A DNA stretch of 64,000 nucleotides from Amorphochlora amoebiformis (GCA_054601695.1 BAAHQB010000290.1:162102-226101); one strand, 5' to 3'. Counted from the stretch's first letter, positions 1-57,337 are shown. Made by a program: numbers and translations. The notes: generated from the letters alone by a model not told the origin.

Positions 1-16343
<16,343 letters not shown>

Positions 16344-16364
16344 CTGCACAACCATTACACACAC

Positions 16365-16460
<96 letters not shown>

Positions 16461-16545
16461 GTATTTGATATATATATATATATATGTATATATAAATAGG
16501 TACAATATATATATATATAGATATATATATACATGTATGTATATA

Positions 16546-16622
<77 letters not shown>
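16365..16622. repeat. (TA)n tract
   Basis: Nearly pure TA dinucleotide, about 255 bp, interrupted near 16450-16550. Confidence 0.92.
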
Positions 16623-16623
<1 letters not shown>

Positions 16624-16644
16624 TTAAAATGTATGACGAACCAG

Positions 16645-16732
16645 GGATTGTGGGTCGTTCCGAAAAGAATTTGAAGCGTCGGGATTGTCTCTAAAGCAAA
16701 ATACACTCACACATATAAATATATATATACAA

Positions 16733-16796
<64 letters not shown>

Positions 16797-17215
16797 TCAA
16801 CCCTAGCTATACACGCTCATGTACCAGACTTTGTGTGCAGGGAATTGATTTTGAAGATTAGAGATTGTCTCTATAGCAAAACACAGTGATACACCAGACT
16901 ATGTGTGTGCCTCCGAATAGGGGGTTTCAAGCCTAGAGATTGTCTCTATAGCCAAACACAGTGATATACCAGACTATGTCAAAACACAGTGATATACCAG
17001 ACTTTGTGTGCGCTTCAGAATACGTTTTGAAGGCAAGAGATTGTCTCTAAACACAGTTTTGAAGGCAAGAGATTGTCTCTAAAACACAGTCATAGAGCGG
17101 CTGTTTTGTGTGATTCCGAATATGTTTGTGATTTTGTATGTTGAAAGACAGTGATATAGGCAGCTATTTGGGGTGATTCCGATTATGTTTTCTAGCCTGG
17201 AGAGTCTCGAAAAAC
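16645..17215. repeat. About 50-70-bp degenerate tandem repeats
   Basis: Seven or so copies contain AGATTGTCTCTA followed by AAAACACAGTGATA and CCAGACT, often with TTTTGAAG and GATTCCGAATA. The array is interrupted once by (TA)n (16745-16790). It lies upstream of the acyl-CoA dehydrogenase gene. No coding exon is supported here. Confidence 0.75.
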
Positions 17216-17391
17216 CAAAAATGCAACCAAATATACATGTGCAGGTGTTATATATTTTATTATATTACATTATATTATATATATATATATATATATATGT
17301 GTATATAATGAAATTTTTTATATATGTGTGTGTATATGTGTATATATATCCACGTATACGTGTGTGTGCGTGTGTGTGTATATGTCTAAAT

Positions 17392-17449
<58 letters not shown>

Positions 17450-17725
17450 ATCATGTGAGTTTGTGTGTGTGCATATGTGCACAAACAAACACACACAGAT
17501 ATATATATATATATATATACACACATACATATGTGTGTGTGTGTATATGTGTATAAATGTACACATTGCAGTTAATATTGTATGTGTACATGTATTTGGT
17601 TAAATTTATTTGGGTGGAATGGTGTTGGGTGTTTGGAAGAAACTTTGGACCACCTTTTGCTTGTAAAAAGCCCCATGGGCCGTCACAACGAAACGCAAAC
17701 GCACAATCACACATACTCACTACAC

Positions 17726-17845
17726 CACAGCACAAAAGCTCTCCTGACAACTTAACGATCAACATTAAAGGGTTATCGCTTTGTTCACAGCACAAAGCTC
17801 TCCTGACAATTTAATGATCAACATTATAGGGTTATCGCTTTGTTG
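17726..17845. repeat. 58-60-bp tandem duplication just upstream of the dehydrogenase start
   Basis: Two copies of a segment containing AGCTCTCCTGACAA and GGGTTATCGCTTTGTT. They end 17 bp before the ATG at 17862, so they may lie in the promoter, 5' UTR or a 5' intron. Confidence 0.8.
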
Positions 17846-17861
17846 GGTAGGTGAATTATTC

Positions 17862-35540
<17,679 letters not shown>

Positions 35541-35543
35541 TAC

Positions 35544-35761
35544 CAGACTAGACTAGACTAGACTAGACTAGACTAGACTAGACTAGACTAGACTAGACTA
35601 GACTAGACTAGACTAGACTAGACTAGACTAGACTAGACTAGACTAGACTAGACTAGACTAGACTAGACTAGACTAGACTAGACTAGACTAGACTAGACTA
35701 GACTAGACTAGACTAGACTAGACTAGACTAGACTAGACTAGACTAGACTAGACTAGACTAC
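35544..35761. repeat. 5-bp GACTA tandem array
   Basis: About 43 perfect copies of GACTA (equivalently CTAGA), within CTAG-rich unique DNA. Confidence 0.97.
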
Positions 35762-35953
35762 TAGATCCAGTCTACCAGTCGGTCACCTACCGTAGACTTA
35801 GAACATTAGGCTAATAAATACTGGAGTCTACATCTACGCGCTATACCTTCTATAGCCTACTAGTCTAGTAGAAAAAATATGCGTACATATATCGTGATTA
35901 TATATATATTATATATATCCAATATTTATATTTTACATACTGCTATGAGTCTA

Positions 35954-35993
<40 letters not shown>

Positions 35994-36063
35994 CATTTAT
36001 GTGATATACATAGTTGTTATACATATATCGTGACATATACATATCATAGTACTATGATACATA

Positions 36064-36101
<38 letters not shown>

Positions 36102-36103
36102 AC

Positions 36104-36149
<46 letters not shown>

Positions 36150-36580
36150 TATAAATCATACACAACGTCGCAAAAGATAACGATATAAATAGCCAAGCTG
36201 GCAACCAGCTTAACCTTGTCATGGCGGCCCAAGTGAAGGTTTATAAATATGATATGATCTTACATAATATGATATAATATAACATAATATAATATAATGT
36301 AATATAACATAAATATAACAATATGTAATGAATATGATATAATATAATGTACCCCGAAGCTATCTTCGTCTCCCGCGACCTCTGACACGTTCACGCCTGT
36401 CATAGATAATTTAAATATATAATTATACACATACATAATATATTATGTCATCTTTTGAAAGATGTATGATTATATCTTTAAATACATGATATATTTAAAG
36501 TATACTACATACATGTATAATGTATGTACGCATACACATGTGTGCACATGTTTGTGTATATTACATCTGTACATACTAGT

Positions 36581-36624
<44 letters not shown>

Positions 36625-36809
36625 GCATATATATATATATATATATTTGCATATCTACGTATATACATATACACGTATATAAATATACATATATATCAAT
36701 GTATATATATATATATATATATATATGCATATAAAATGAATGTATGTAAATATATAGACATATAACGATACATCTCCTGTTGTCAAGCAGCCTGGTGTAA
36801 ATTTATATA

Positions 36810-36904
<95 letters not shown>

Positions 36905-36992
36905 ATATGTGTGTATATTTATATACGTGTATATAGACATATAAAGATACATCTCCTGTTGTCAAGAAGCCTGGTGTGAATTTACATATAAT

Positions 36993-37042
<50 letters not shown>

Positions 37043-37496
37043 CATATGTAATATCATGATGGCCCAAGTAAGTTATGATCAAAGCCCAAGTCAAGGTGTT
37101 TATCTAACCCAACTAACTTATCATCAAGGTGTTTATCTAACCCAACTAACTTATCATCAAAGCCCAAGTCAAGGATTATCTAAGTTGTTATCATGAAGGC
37201 CCAAGTGAAGGTTTATCTAAGCTAAGGTACCATGGCGGCCTAAGTGAAGGTTTATCTAAGTATCATGGTGACCCAAGTTGAGCGTATAGGCTGGTAGGTA
37301 AGGTGAAAAGGTCATAATCTCAAGCTACACACACCAGCAGCTAGTATAACTATAACTAGTCACTGTAAATGAGTCTAGAGATACTAGAGATAGTTACTGC
37401 ATGTGTAGCTGGACTTGCAGAGACTGAGTACCTTGCAGACTATATATATATATGTATATATAACATAATATTATATATATATATATTTATACATAC

Positions 37497-37532
<36 letters not shown>

Positions 37533-37952
37533 CGTGTGTGCGTGTATTTATATATATATACATATATAATTATATATATATATATATGTACATATATATA
37601 TGTATACATATATACATATATATATATATAGTAGACCAGCCTGCCAGCTAGTATAAGTATAACTAGTCACTGTAAACGAAAGAGATCTAGAGATACTAGA
37701 GATAGGATGAGCCAGGTACACATATCAACATCTGATATTTACTTTTTCTAGTTTTTTAGATATTCTAGATATTAATTCTGTTATAGTCTAGAATCTAGAT
37801 AGTTACTGCATGTGTTATATATGTACGTTACACTAGCTAGTACATGGTGTGTAGCTAGATATATAGTAGCTATAGATCATAGCCTATATGGGTAGACAGT
37901 AGACTACACTAGTGCTAGCTGGAGTCTATATATAGCTAAATAAAGGGAGTTG

Positions 37953-37988
<36 letters not shown>

Positions 37989-38733
37989 GACAGGTACTAT
38001 ATAGAGGAGGTACACTCTAGAGACTGTTCACATCTAGTGTTCTCTAGACTCTGGCTAGTTTAGAGACTAGAAACTAGAGTAAGCTCTAGACTAGAAACTA
38101 GAGAAAGAGCTAGGTGAGAGGAAACTGGGCTAAATCTAGAATCTAACGTACTATAGTCTACGTCTATATATAGCTATAGCTATATAGATATCCTAGATAT
38201 TCTAGAAATCAGTAAATCTATATATATAGTAAATCTAGTAGATCATAGTCAGATTTGCAACTAGTTTTAAAAACCGGTGTTACATGAAAATTGGGTCATT
38301 TTGCGCGCGAAACAGACTTATATCTCATCTATAGCAAGGACATTTGTGTTAAGAGACGTAAGGGCTACCAGATGTTCTAGAGAAGTGAAAAAGGACTAGA
38401 AGGAGTTAAAAGACGTTTGAGAATACTCGATACTTCGACCAGCGTGTACGTATTTATATCGCTTTCACCCATGCGGGCGAAAAGGACATATAAAATAGGG
38501 CATGGTAAACTTTTCGCCTTACATGCGCATATGAAGCATCAACACAAATGAGAATATAGGCCCATGGCTGGAAATTGAGTGGATGGATGGGACGTCCACG
38601 TGTCTCAAGACGGTCTACATTTGTGTGGATTGAAACTAGCGAAATCAGAAAATTAAGATTGGATTGAAATCTAGAGAATTAAGATTGGATCATTATGTAC
38701 ATTAGTAAGGAATTAGTCGTGTCAGTTGACGGC
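35762..38733. other. Intergenic: (TA)n, duplicated segments and CTAG-rich DNA
   Basis: (TA)n at about 35950-36150, 36585-36735, 36820-37035 and 37440-37630. A segment containing CATCTCCTGTTGTCAAG is present twice (36772 and 36952). 37040-37275 holds degenerate repeats around GGCCCAAGTGAAGGTTTATC, with a further copy at 36222. 37640-38250 is CTAG-rich. No gene is supported; a single possible minus-strand exon at 36355-36400 is too short to call. Confidence 0.65.
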
Positions 38734-44045
<5,312 letters not shown>

Positions 44046-44309
44046 ATGCTGTACCACGCGTTTTTGAGCCAAAAAATCGCCGAGGCGGTCAGTCATCACA
44101 ATTCCAGTCTAGACACTGCTTTCAACCGGCATATCGTATTTCGATTTACTTTTCAGTGTCCAGAACATTCACGCTGTTATCTAGTGATTTACTATGTTGT
44201 ATTAACGATATCGATTTTGCCAGATTCTCGCTCTGGACGATACAAAACTGGCGCTCGAATGCCGCCGACAGGCGTCGTGTACGTATACGAGTCTGACCAA
44301 TACCTCAAG
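44046..44309 (+). CDS. Possible coding exon(s) of unknown gene
   Basis: Open frame without repeats, from ATG 44046 to a possible donor after the lysine codon at 44309 (GTGGGC). The tail [13 protein letters not shown] looks protein-like. An alternative shorter exon would start after the AG at 44222-44223. No family is recognised and no partner exons were found, so it may be chance. Confidence 0.3.
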
Positions 44310-45689
<1,380 letters not shown>

Positions 45690-45697
45690 CTGTCTAC
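45690..45697. repeat. Target-site duplication, left (CTGTCTAC)
   Basis: 8-bp direct repeat directly outside the left terminal inverted repeat, identical to 47972-47979. Eight bases is the length made by hAT transposases. Confidence 0.93.
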
Positions 45698-45710
45698 TAG
45701 TGTTTTTAAT

Positions 45711-45960
45711 AGAATTATTCGAATTATTCGAATAATTCTGTTAAGAAATTCGAATTCGAATAATTCTATTAAAATTCTATTAAGGGAAAAATTATTCGAA
45801 TAATTCTAGAATAATTCTAAAAAAAAATCATTATTCGAATAAATTCTGCTAAGAAACTGAAATTCGAATAATTCGAATAATTCGAATAATCATTATTCTA
45901 TATATATAATATTAAGAAATTGAAATTCGAATAATTCTACTAACAAATATTCATTATTTT
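45711..45960. repeat. Left subterminal palindromic AT-rich region of the hAT element
   Basis: Many overlapping copies of AATTATTCGAATAATT and GAATTCGAAT, each nearly self-complementary. Confidence 0.9.
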
Positions 45961-45990
45961 AACGTCGAATTTGAATATATGTCTTATATT

Positions 45991-46576
45991 TTAGCGCCGC
46001 CAAGTTATTAATGATCTAGACGATGCCGAGTCAACATTCCAATGATTAATATAGTTGTTACACCAGTTGGTGCCACACCAATCAATTTTTGAACATGCAT
46101 TCAAGTAAATAATTGCACTTATTAAATCACTCCCCATCCTGTTTCGGCGCCCACTTTTCAAGAACCCACACTTCGAAAAAGTTCGCTCGCTCTCCGTGCT
46201 TGTGGTCTGGACTCCCAGATACACTCTGCCAACTTGAGAGAAAATTGGGAAAGCGTTGCGATTATCCCGCCACCATTTGAGAGGATCCACTCTATTCGAA
46301 ACATCCCAGGAACGATATTTTTGGATTTCCGACGTGATCATCTCACTAGCGGTTGGGGTATTGGAAGTGTAATCGTCCTCCAAACTCAATAGCCCGCCTA
46401 TGTATACGTACACATTTAGGTGTGGTACTTCCACACACATGTGACACATGTACATATATTTCCATTTTTATGTGTGTATAATGCATATATAATATATCAA
46501 TATGTGTGTACATGTGTAACACATTTTTGTGTACAATGTGTTTTTAGTAAATATATATAATGTATGTATGCATATA

Positions 46577-46639
<63 letters not shown>

Positions 46640-46878
46640 GTATATGTGTGTATGTGTATATGTATGATGTATGTATATATGTACATGTGTGTATGTGTGT
46701 ACTACATGTACATGTATGTATATTACACCTATGAAAATTACACCTGTGAAAATGTGTTCACAAACATTCATTTTGTGTAAATAATATATACATGTATATG
46801 CGTGTGTGTATGCGTGTGTGTGTGCGTTATGGGTATATATGTGTATTTTATGTATGTGCACTGTTCAACATATATATA

Positions 46879-46925
<47 letters not shown>

Positions 46926-47118
46926 TATTATGAGTATTACACAATACACACGATTCTATATAAATACATTACACAAATATAATATACATATATATATATA
47001 TATATAGTGTGATAAACGAAAACATTTGCATCACAAAAATATACATATAAAATTTACCATCGCTTTCACTTTTCTCCTCTGACATGTCTTCCTTAGATTG
47101 GCTGTTCCCGATATCCAT
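45991..47118 (-). pseudogene. hAT transposase remnant (C-terminal dimerisation region)
   Basis: Minus-strand exon 46397-45991 (stop at 45991-45993) contains VDPLKWWRDN, then a GVQTTSTESERTFSK motif and an RNRMGSDLISAIIYLNA helix, the classical order of the hAT C-terminal domain. It can join in phase to an upstream exon, 47118 (ATG) or further, down to 47058 (DIGNSQSKED and acidic residues). The joining intron, 46398-47057, is filled with (TA)n and TG/CA repeats. Full-length hAT transposases are about 600 aa or more. Only about 155 residues are recognisable, and the element is too short for a complete one. Confidence 0.82.
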
Positions 47119-47674
47119 CGAGCTCGCTGCTGTCCTCACCACGTCAGAGAGAGAGAGTCCCAAACCCCCAATCTAGCAGCGGTATCGGGAAGAAAAGACA
47201 AATTCTTGAAGACTGCAAGTTTGGAAGCTCTGGTGCATTCTGAGACTCTCCCCCTTCCTCACCTGATGCCTGCCCCCCTTCCTGATCAAGGGCCTCGCGC
47301 GCTGCAGGCATTGCGTCGGGGGGAATGGCGGGCTCGATGTCCATGTTTTGGTGGCGGTCACTCCGTGGGGTCAGACGGACTCAGACACTACAGCAGTGAA
47401 GTCCTGTCGGAATCTACGGAACGCTAACAACTGTCACTTGGAATTGTCACATGTCACTAGAAGCCGACAAATTCTTGAAGGTTATGGGTTCCGGAGTTTC
47501 TGTGATACCGGTAGCTGGATTCCGAGGGACCCACCGCCACCCAGTGGCGCCCACCCACTCCGATATGTATATATTAGGCGAAATCATCAAAACTAATTGT
47601 AAAATTGCAACCCCACACCAGCCGACTTTTATTTTTTTTGGGTTGTAATGAAACAATTTTACCTAAAGCTATGA

Positions 47675-47959
47675 TTTCTACTAATAGAATAATGATTATT
47701 CTACAGAATAATGATTATTCTATAGAATAATGATTATTCTATAGAATAATCATTATTCGAAAGTTAATAGAATTATTCGAATAATTCTGAATAATGTCGA
47801 ATAATTCTATAATTATTCGAATAATTACGAATAATTCTACTAAGAAATCATTATTCGAATAATGAAATAGAATAATGAGTTTGAGAAAATTGAATTCGAA
47901 TAATTCTATGAATTATTCGAATAGCATTATTCCGAATAATTCGAAATTCTAGAATAATT
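47675..47959. repeat. Right subterminal palindromic AT-rich region of the hAT element
   Basis: Same motif family as the left end, including tandem TAGAATAATGATTATTC units. Between it and the transposase (47120-47670) the sequence is unique and not assigned. Confidence 0.9.
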
Positions 47960-47971
47960 TTAAAAACACTA

Positions 47972-47979
47972 CTGTCTAC
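47972..47979. repeat. Target-site duplication, right (CTGTCTAC)
   Basis: Identical to 45690-45697 and directly outside the right terminal inverted repeat. Confidence 0.93.
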
Positions 47980-48109
47980 TGAGACTGTGTTTACTGTACA
48001 AAATATAAACATTTAAGATTAAAATAAGAACCAAATAGTCCAAATTACTAGACTCACTGTCAACTAGTATTCTAGTCGTACTCATTACGACTATATAACA
48101 GGATATAGG

Positions 48110-48142
48110 TAATTTATATATCAGTATATTATATAATTTATA

Positions 48143-48218
<76 letters not shown>

Positions 48219-48268
48219 TATATATATATGATATATACATCATGATATATAATCATTGATACATATAC

Positions 48269-48323
<55 letters not shown>

Positions 48324-48419
48324 AGTACTGTGTACTAGATATGACTTTGTATATTAGTACATATAAATATACTATATATACATGTACTACATGTGAAAAA
48401 TACGTACACACACACACAC

Positions 48420-48473
<54 letters not shown>

Positions 48474-48566
48474 ATGTATATATATGTGTGTGTGTGTGTA
48501 TATATTATAATATATATATACACAATGTAACACACATATATATATATATATGTGTGTGCGTATATA

Positions 48567-48617
<51 letters not shown>

Positions 48618-48671
48618 TAGTATATATCATAGTATGTGTATATATGTATATATATATACTAGTATTTTATG

Positions 48672-48702
<31 letters not shown>

Positions 48703-48730
48703 GCATATATATACATATATGATAATCGCT
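48110..48730. repeat. (TA)n tract with TG/CA runs
   Basis: TA dinucleotide interrupted by (TG)n at about 48307-48322 and 48487-48500. No gene is present. Confidence 0.9.
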
Positions 48731-48759
48731 AACCCTAAACTCTAAGCCAAAAGGTTATC

Positions 48760-49425
48760 ATGTGATGATATAGCATATGTCATACATATATGTAGGTGCC
48801 AATATCGGTGATATACCATATGCCATATATAATATCGGTGATGTCGCATATGTCATACATATATGTAGGTACCAAAACCGTGGTATAGAATACGATACAT
48901 ATAAAAGTACGTGCCCATATCGGTGATATAGCATATGTCATATACTTGTTCGTGTTATCGGTCACATATAGCATATGTCATGTATATGTACGTGTTATCG
49001 GTGATATAGCATATGTTATGTATATGTACGTGTTATTCGTGGTGTAACATATATCATGTATATGTACGTGTTATCGGTGATATAGCATATGTCATGTATA
49101 TGTACGTGTTATTCGTGGTATAACATATGTCATGTGTATGTATGTGATATCGGTAATTTAGCATATGTCATTGTGAATATGTACGTGTTATCGGTGATAT
49201 CGCATATGTCATGTATATGTACGTGTTATCGGTCGGATATAGCATATGTCATTGTGAATATATACGTGTTATCGGTGATATCGCATATGTTATGTATATG
49301 TACCTTTTATCGGTGATATAGCATATGTCATATATATATGTACGTGTTATCTGATATAGCATGTATATGTTATCGATGATATCGCATATTTGATATATAT
49401 GTAGTTGCCAATACAATATCGGTGA
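48760..49425. repeat. About 40-bp GTTATCGGTGATATAGCATA minisatellite
   Basis: Around 15 tandem copies with internal variation (ATTCGTGGTATAAC, TCGGTGATATCGCA), each containing CATATGTCATGTATATGTACGT. It lies 3' of the secreted-protein gene. Confidence 0.9.
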
Positions 49426-49563
49426 GGGCTGTCATTTCAATAATTGTTTAAATTTTGCAGTTTGATGATAAAGATAAAAACGATTGCACTGAGTACTGTT
49501 TTGAAATTATTAAATAGCGACTGTATGCGTACTAAATTGTTTCCAGTGCGTAGATTATCGCAA

Positions 49564-49592
49564 TTTGTTAGGGTTAGGGTTAGGGCGAGGGG
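49564..49592 (+). repeat. Short interstitial telomeric tract (three TTAGGG)
   Basis: Three TTAGGG units followed by a degenerate one, in unique DNA, oriented like the long array at 58 kb. Confidence 0.8.
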
Positions 49593-49746
49593 TAGCCAGA
49601 GAAAGCTAATACCCACATCGCCGACATGAAAGAAGCACACATACACACATTGGCAGCACCACAGTTCATACTTGAAATCCAATATTATCCTTGCATATTT
49701 TGATTAGGAGTCGTTGGCTGGCGTCAGAAATACGGCAGGTATATGG

Positions 49747-49861
49747 TCACATAGAATCCGAAATGAAGGTGCCCCAGGGCCAGTGACCAAGGATGCTTTT
49801 CATCCCCACACGACTGCCGTCCGTGCTCTGTAACACGATCAAAACCAACAATCACTTCTTC

Positions 49862-49951
<90 letters not shown>

Positions 49952-49967
49952 TATATATATATGTATA

Positions 49968-50020
<53 letters not shown>

Positions 50021-50050
50021 TATATATATATATATACATATATTATTTAT

Positions 50051-50089
<39 letters not shown>

Positions 50090-50102
50090 ATATACACATA
50101 TG

Positions 50103-50143
<41 letters not shown>

Positions 50144-51403
50144 ATATGGATGATGTCCATAAATGAGTGAAGTTGATATGTATTCGAATACCGTCCAGAT
50201 GTTTGTAGTCGTTGGCCTTTCCGAATCCCAGTAGATCTTGTTAGGTTCATCGAAATAAACCCAGTAGTTGTGACGAGCGCCCGTGAATACAACGTATCCC
50301 GTCTCGTAGACCCCGTTGGCGGATGTCGCTTTTCCCTCAGCATATCTCGAGCGATGGATTCCAGGTGCCCATTTAAACAGGAGTTTAAACGGGTAGACAA
50401 GGGCGCTCTGGATATAGCATCAAGGTTGAGTCCAAAAAGAACTACATTTCAGATTTCAGACACAGATCAAACGGGATCTACGGTAAAACGATACATCGAT
50501 GTGCACACATGTTGACCTTCAAGGGAGAGGGGTATGGGGTCGGGGAGAGCGTCGGAGAGGCCGTAGGCGAAGAGGTTTCCTTGATCCAGCACCCGTAATC
50601 CCGGTCGGGGGGGACCTCAGAAGAAGCGGAAGTTGAAGATGGAGGCAAGACCGCTAGGTGGGATTGAGGTTGCGGTTGGGGTTGGGGTTGGGGTTGGGGT
50701 TGTTACGAGTCGGATGTTTTTTTTGGGTTAGATTGCAAATTATGACAGTTGGTGACATCGTTGGAAATATGAATCTAAAAGATGGGTGTAGATTATTAAT
50801 ATGCAGATCAGTGGCATTACCGGGGTGGCCAGCGGTGACGTTGGTGATTCGGGGCGATTGGTCATACGGCATCATGTCTGTAATCCTAACGTACAAGAGC
50901 TCACATACGGGATCCTCGGGGGTGAAGCCGCTGTTGAAGCCCAAGCACTCGGGTTTGTTCGAGCACTTGGTGAGGCATCCATTGACTTGCCATTTCTTGG
51001 ACCATGCGTAAACTGGCTTGTCGATCGTCGAGACGGCTGAGCAGTAGTCCGCCGCGCGAGTGAAAGTGTCGGGCATCTTGAGCATTTCCGTGAGCCTTGT
51101 TTCGTTGAGGTAAGAGGAATCGTCGATGCGAAGGATGGCGGTCTTTTTGTGTTTACGTTCGTGCTCGTGTTGAAGGCTGTTGTCTTGCTTCTTGCTGGGG
51201 TTGTCCTGGTCGTGGAATGCGTCGTGGAGCTCTGCACGCTCATGAACAATCTTGTGGCTGTGTTCAGTCTCCAGTTGAACAACTTCCCTGGTGTTCGTAG
51301 GCAGCGATTCCATGGACTTCGAAATCTGCCTCCACGAACACTCACAACCTTCTGGGACAAGTAGCAGTAGGGATAACATAACCAGTTGGTTCGAATTACT
51401 CAT
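49747..51403 (-). CDS. Probable secreted Cys-rich (PAN/apple-like) protein
   Basis: The start ATG at 51403-51401 opens with a signal-peptide-like stretch ([15 protein letters not shown]). An acidic/His-rich region (HERKHKK) follows, then a Cys-containing domain: [26 protein letters not shown] and VCELLY. This Cys spacing is like PAN/apple domains of extracellular adhesion proteins, which is inference. The first exon runs at least to 50821 (donor GTAATG). Downstream candidate exons are 50615-50517, 50407-50192 (contains [19 protein letters not shown]) and 49827-49747 (ends TFISDSM, stop TGA). The last two join in phase 0 across a (TA)n intron. The phase between the first exon and 50615-50517 is unresolved: the best donor leaves phase 1 whereas the next exons need phase 0. 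One exon or splice site is therefore misplaced. Confidence 0.6.
49866..50135. repeat. (TA)n filling last intron of the secreted-protein gene
   Basis: TA dinucleotide, nearly pure over 49866-49950. Confidence 0.92.
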
Positions 51404-54969
<3,566 letters not shown>

Positions 54970-55029
54970 TACCTAAAAATATCGGTAGAGCCTCCATAGC
55001 AGCGGCGTTGGAAAGAAGTAACGTCACCT

Positions 55030-56027
55030 GACCCGTTACGGAGAGTAAGATCCCAAAAGAGCAAGAGAGAGTAAGAGAGTAAGACCAAAAGAGCACGAGA
55101 GAGTAAGACCAAAAGAGCACGAGAGAGTAAGACCAAAAGAGCACGAGAGAGTAAGACCAAAAGAGCACGAGAGAGTGAGAGGACGAGAGAGTGAGAGCAC
55201 GTGAGAGTGAGAGCAAAAGAGAGCAAGAGAGCGTAGAAAAGAGGAAGAGAGTGTAAGAGCACGAGAGAGTAAGACCAAAAGAGCACGAGAGAGTGAGAGC
55301 AAAAGCGACCAAGAGAGCGTAGAAAAGAGGAAGAGAGTGTAAGAGCAAGAGAGGGTAAGGCCAAAAGAGAACGGGAGGGTAAGGCCAAAAGAGCACGAGA
55401 GAGTGAGAGCACGAGAGAGTGAGAGCACGAGAGAGTGAGAGCATGAGAGTGAGAGCAAAAGAGAGCAAGAGAGCGTAGAAAAGAGGAGGAGAGTGTAAGA
55501 GCAAGAGAGGGTAAGGCCAAAAGAGAACGGGAGAGTAAGGCCAAAAGAGCACGAGAGAGTGAGAGCACGGGAGAGTGAGAGCACGAGAGAGTGGGAGCAT
55601 GAGAGTGAGAGCAAAAGAGAGCAAGAGAGCATAGAAAAGAGGAAGAGAGTGTAAGAGCAAGAGAGGGTAAGGCCAAAAGAGAACGGGAGGGTAAGGCCAA
55701 AAGAGCACGAGAGAGCGAGAGCAAAAGAGAGGAGTGAGTGTAAGACCAAAAGAGAGAGCATAAGAGCGTACAAAAGAGCAAGAGAGTGTAAGAGCAAGAG
55801 AGAGAGAGGAAGAAAAAGAAGACAAGAGAGAGAGCAAGAGAGCAAGAGAGAGCAAGAAAGAGAGAGAGGAAGAAAAAAGAAAGACAAGAGAGAGCAAGAG
55901 AGAGCAAGAGAGAGCAAGAGAGAGGAAGAAAAAAGAAAGACAAGAGAGAGCAAGAGAGAGCAAGAGAGAGCAAGATCAATGGAGAGCAGATAGAGGAAGG
56001 CCGAAAGAGAGCAAGATATATATATAT

Positions 56028-56068
<41 letters not shown>

Positions 56069-56288
56069 GAAGAGCAAGAGAGAGAGTGAGTGAGAGCAAG
56101 AGAGGGTGAGAGCAAAAGAGAGCAGAGAGAGCGCGAAATTGGAAGAGAGAGAGATATGAGCAAGAGAGGAAAAGAAGAGGAAAAGATGAGGGAAGAGTAA
56201 GACCAAAAGAGCGAAATAAAGAGTAGAGAAGAGGAATAGAGAGAGAGAGAGCGAGCGAGCGAGAGAGAAAAGAGAGAGTTAGGATGAC

Positions 56289-56319
<31 letters not shown>

Positions 56320-56565
56320 GAGAGAGCAAGTGATACAGAGAGGCGCTTACAGGGTAGAGAGAGAGAGAGAGATAGAGAGCTAGAAAGAGAGTGCGAGCGA
56401 GAGAGAGAGAGAGAGTGCGAGCGAGAGAGAGAGAGAGAGCGCGAGAGAGCTAGAGAGAGAGCGCGAGAGAGCGAGAGAGAGAGAGCGCGAGAGAGCGAGA
56501 GAGAGAGCGAGAGGGAGAGAGCGCGAGAGAGCGAGAGAGAGAGAGCGCGAGAGAGAGGTCGGTTT
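55030..56565. repeat. Purine-strand AAGAGCACGAGAGAGT / GAGAGA satellite
   Basis: About 1.5 kb in which the plus strand is almost all A and G. 55060-55735 uses units of AAGAGCACGAGAGAGT with GTAAGACCAA, in higher-order repeats of about 180 bp. 55735-56005 uses AGAGCAAGAGAG and GGAAGAAAAAAG. A short (TA)n occurs at 56017-56068. 56280-56560 is (GA)n with GCGA. Long minus-strand frames in all three phases are repeat translations. Confidence 0.92.
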
Positions 56566-56594
56566 TACATATTTTATACACATATATGCACACA

Positions 56595-57335
<741 letters not shown>

Positions 57336-57337
<2 letters not shown>

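Larger units (their letters stand above)
45698..47971 (-). mobile_element. hAT-family DNA transposon, 2274 bp
   Basis: The ends are perfect 12-bp inverted repeats TAGTGTTTTTAA (45698-45709) and its complement (47960-47971). They begin TAGTG, matching the hAT terminal pattern, and are bounded by a perfect 8-bp duplication CTGTCTAC. Inside each end are about 250-280 bp of AT-rich subterminal DNA packed with ATTATTCGAATAAT-type palindromes. The minus strand encodes a hAT dimerisation region. The catalytic RNase H-like core and a BED finger are not visible, so the copy is probably defective. Identical duplications suggest a fairly recent insertion. Confidence 0.94.

Noticed and set aside
36355-36400. 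Possible minus-strand exon between an AG and a GTACAT
   Set aside because: Only about 14 codons, no flanking exons or recognised motif.
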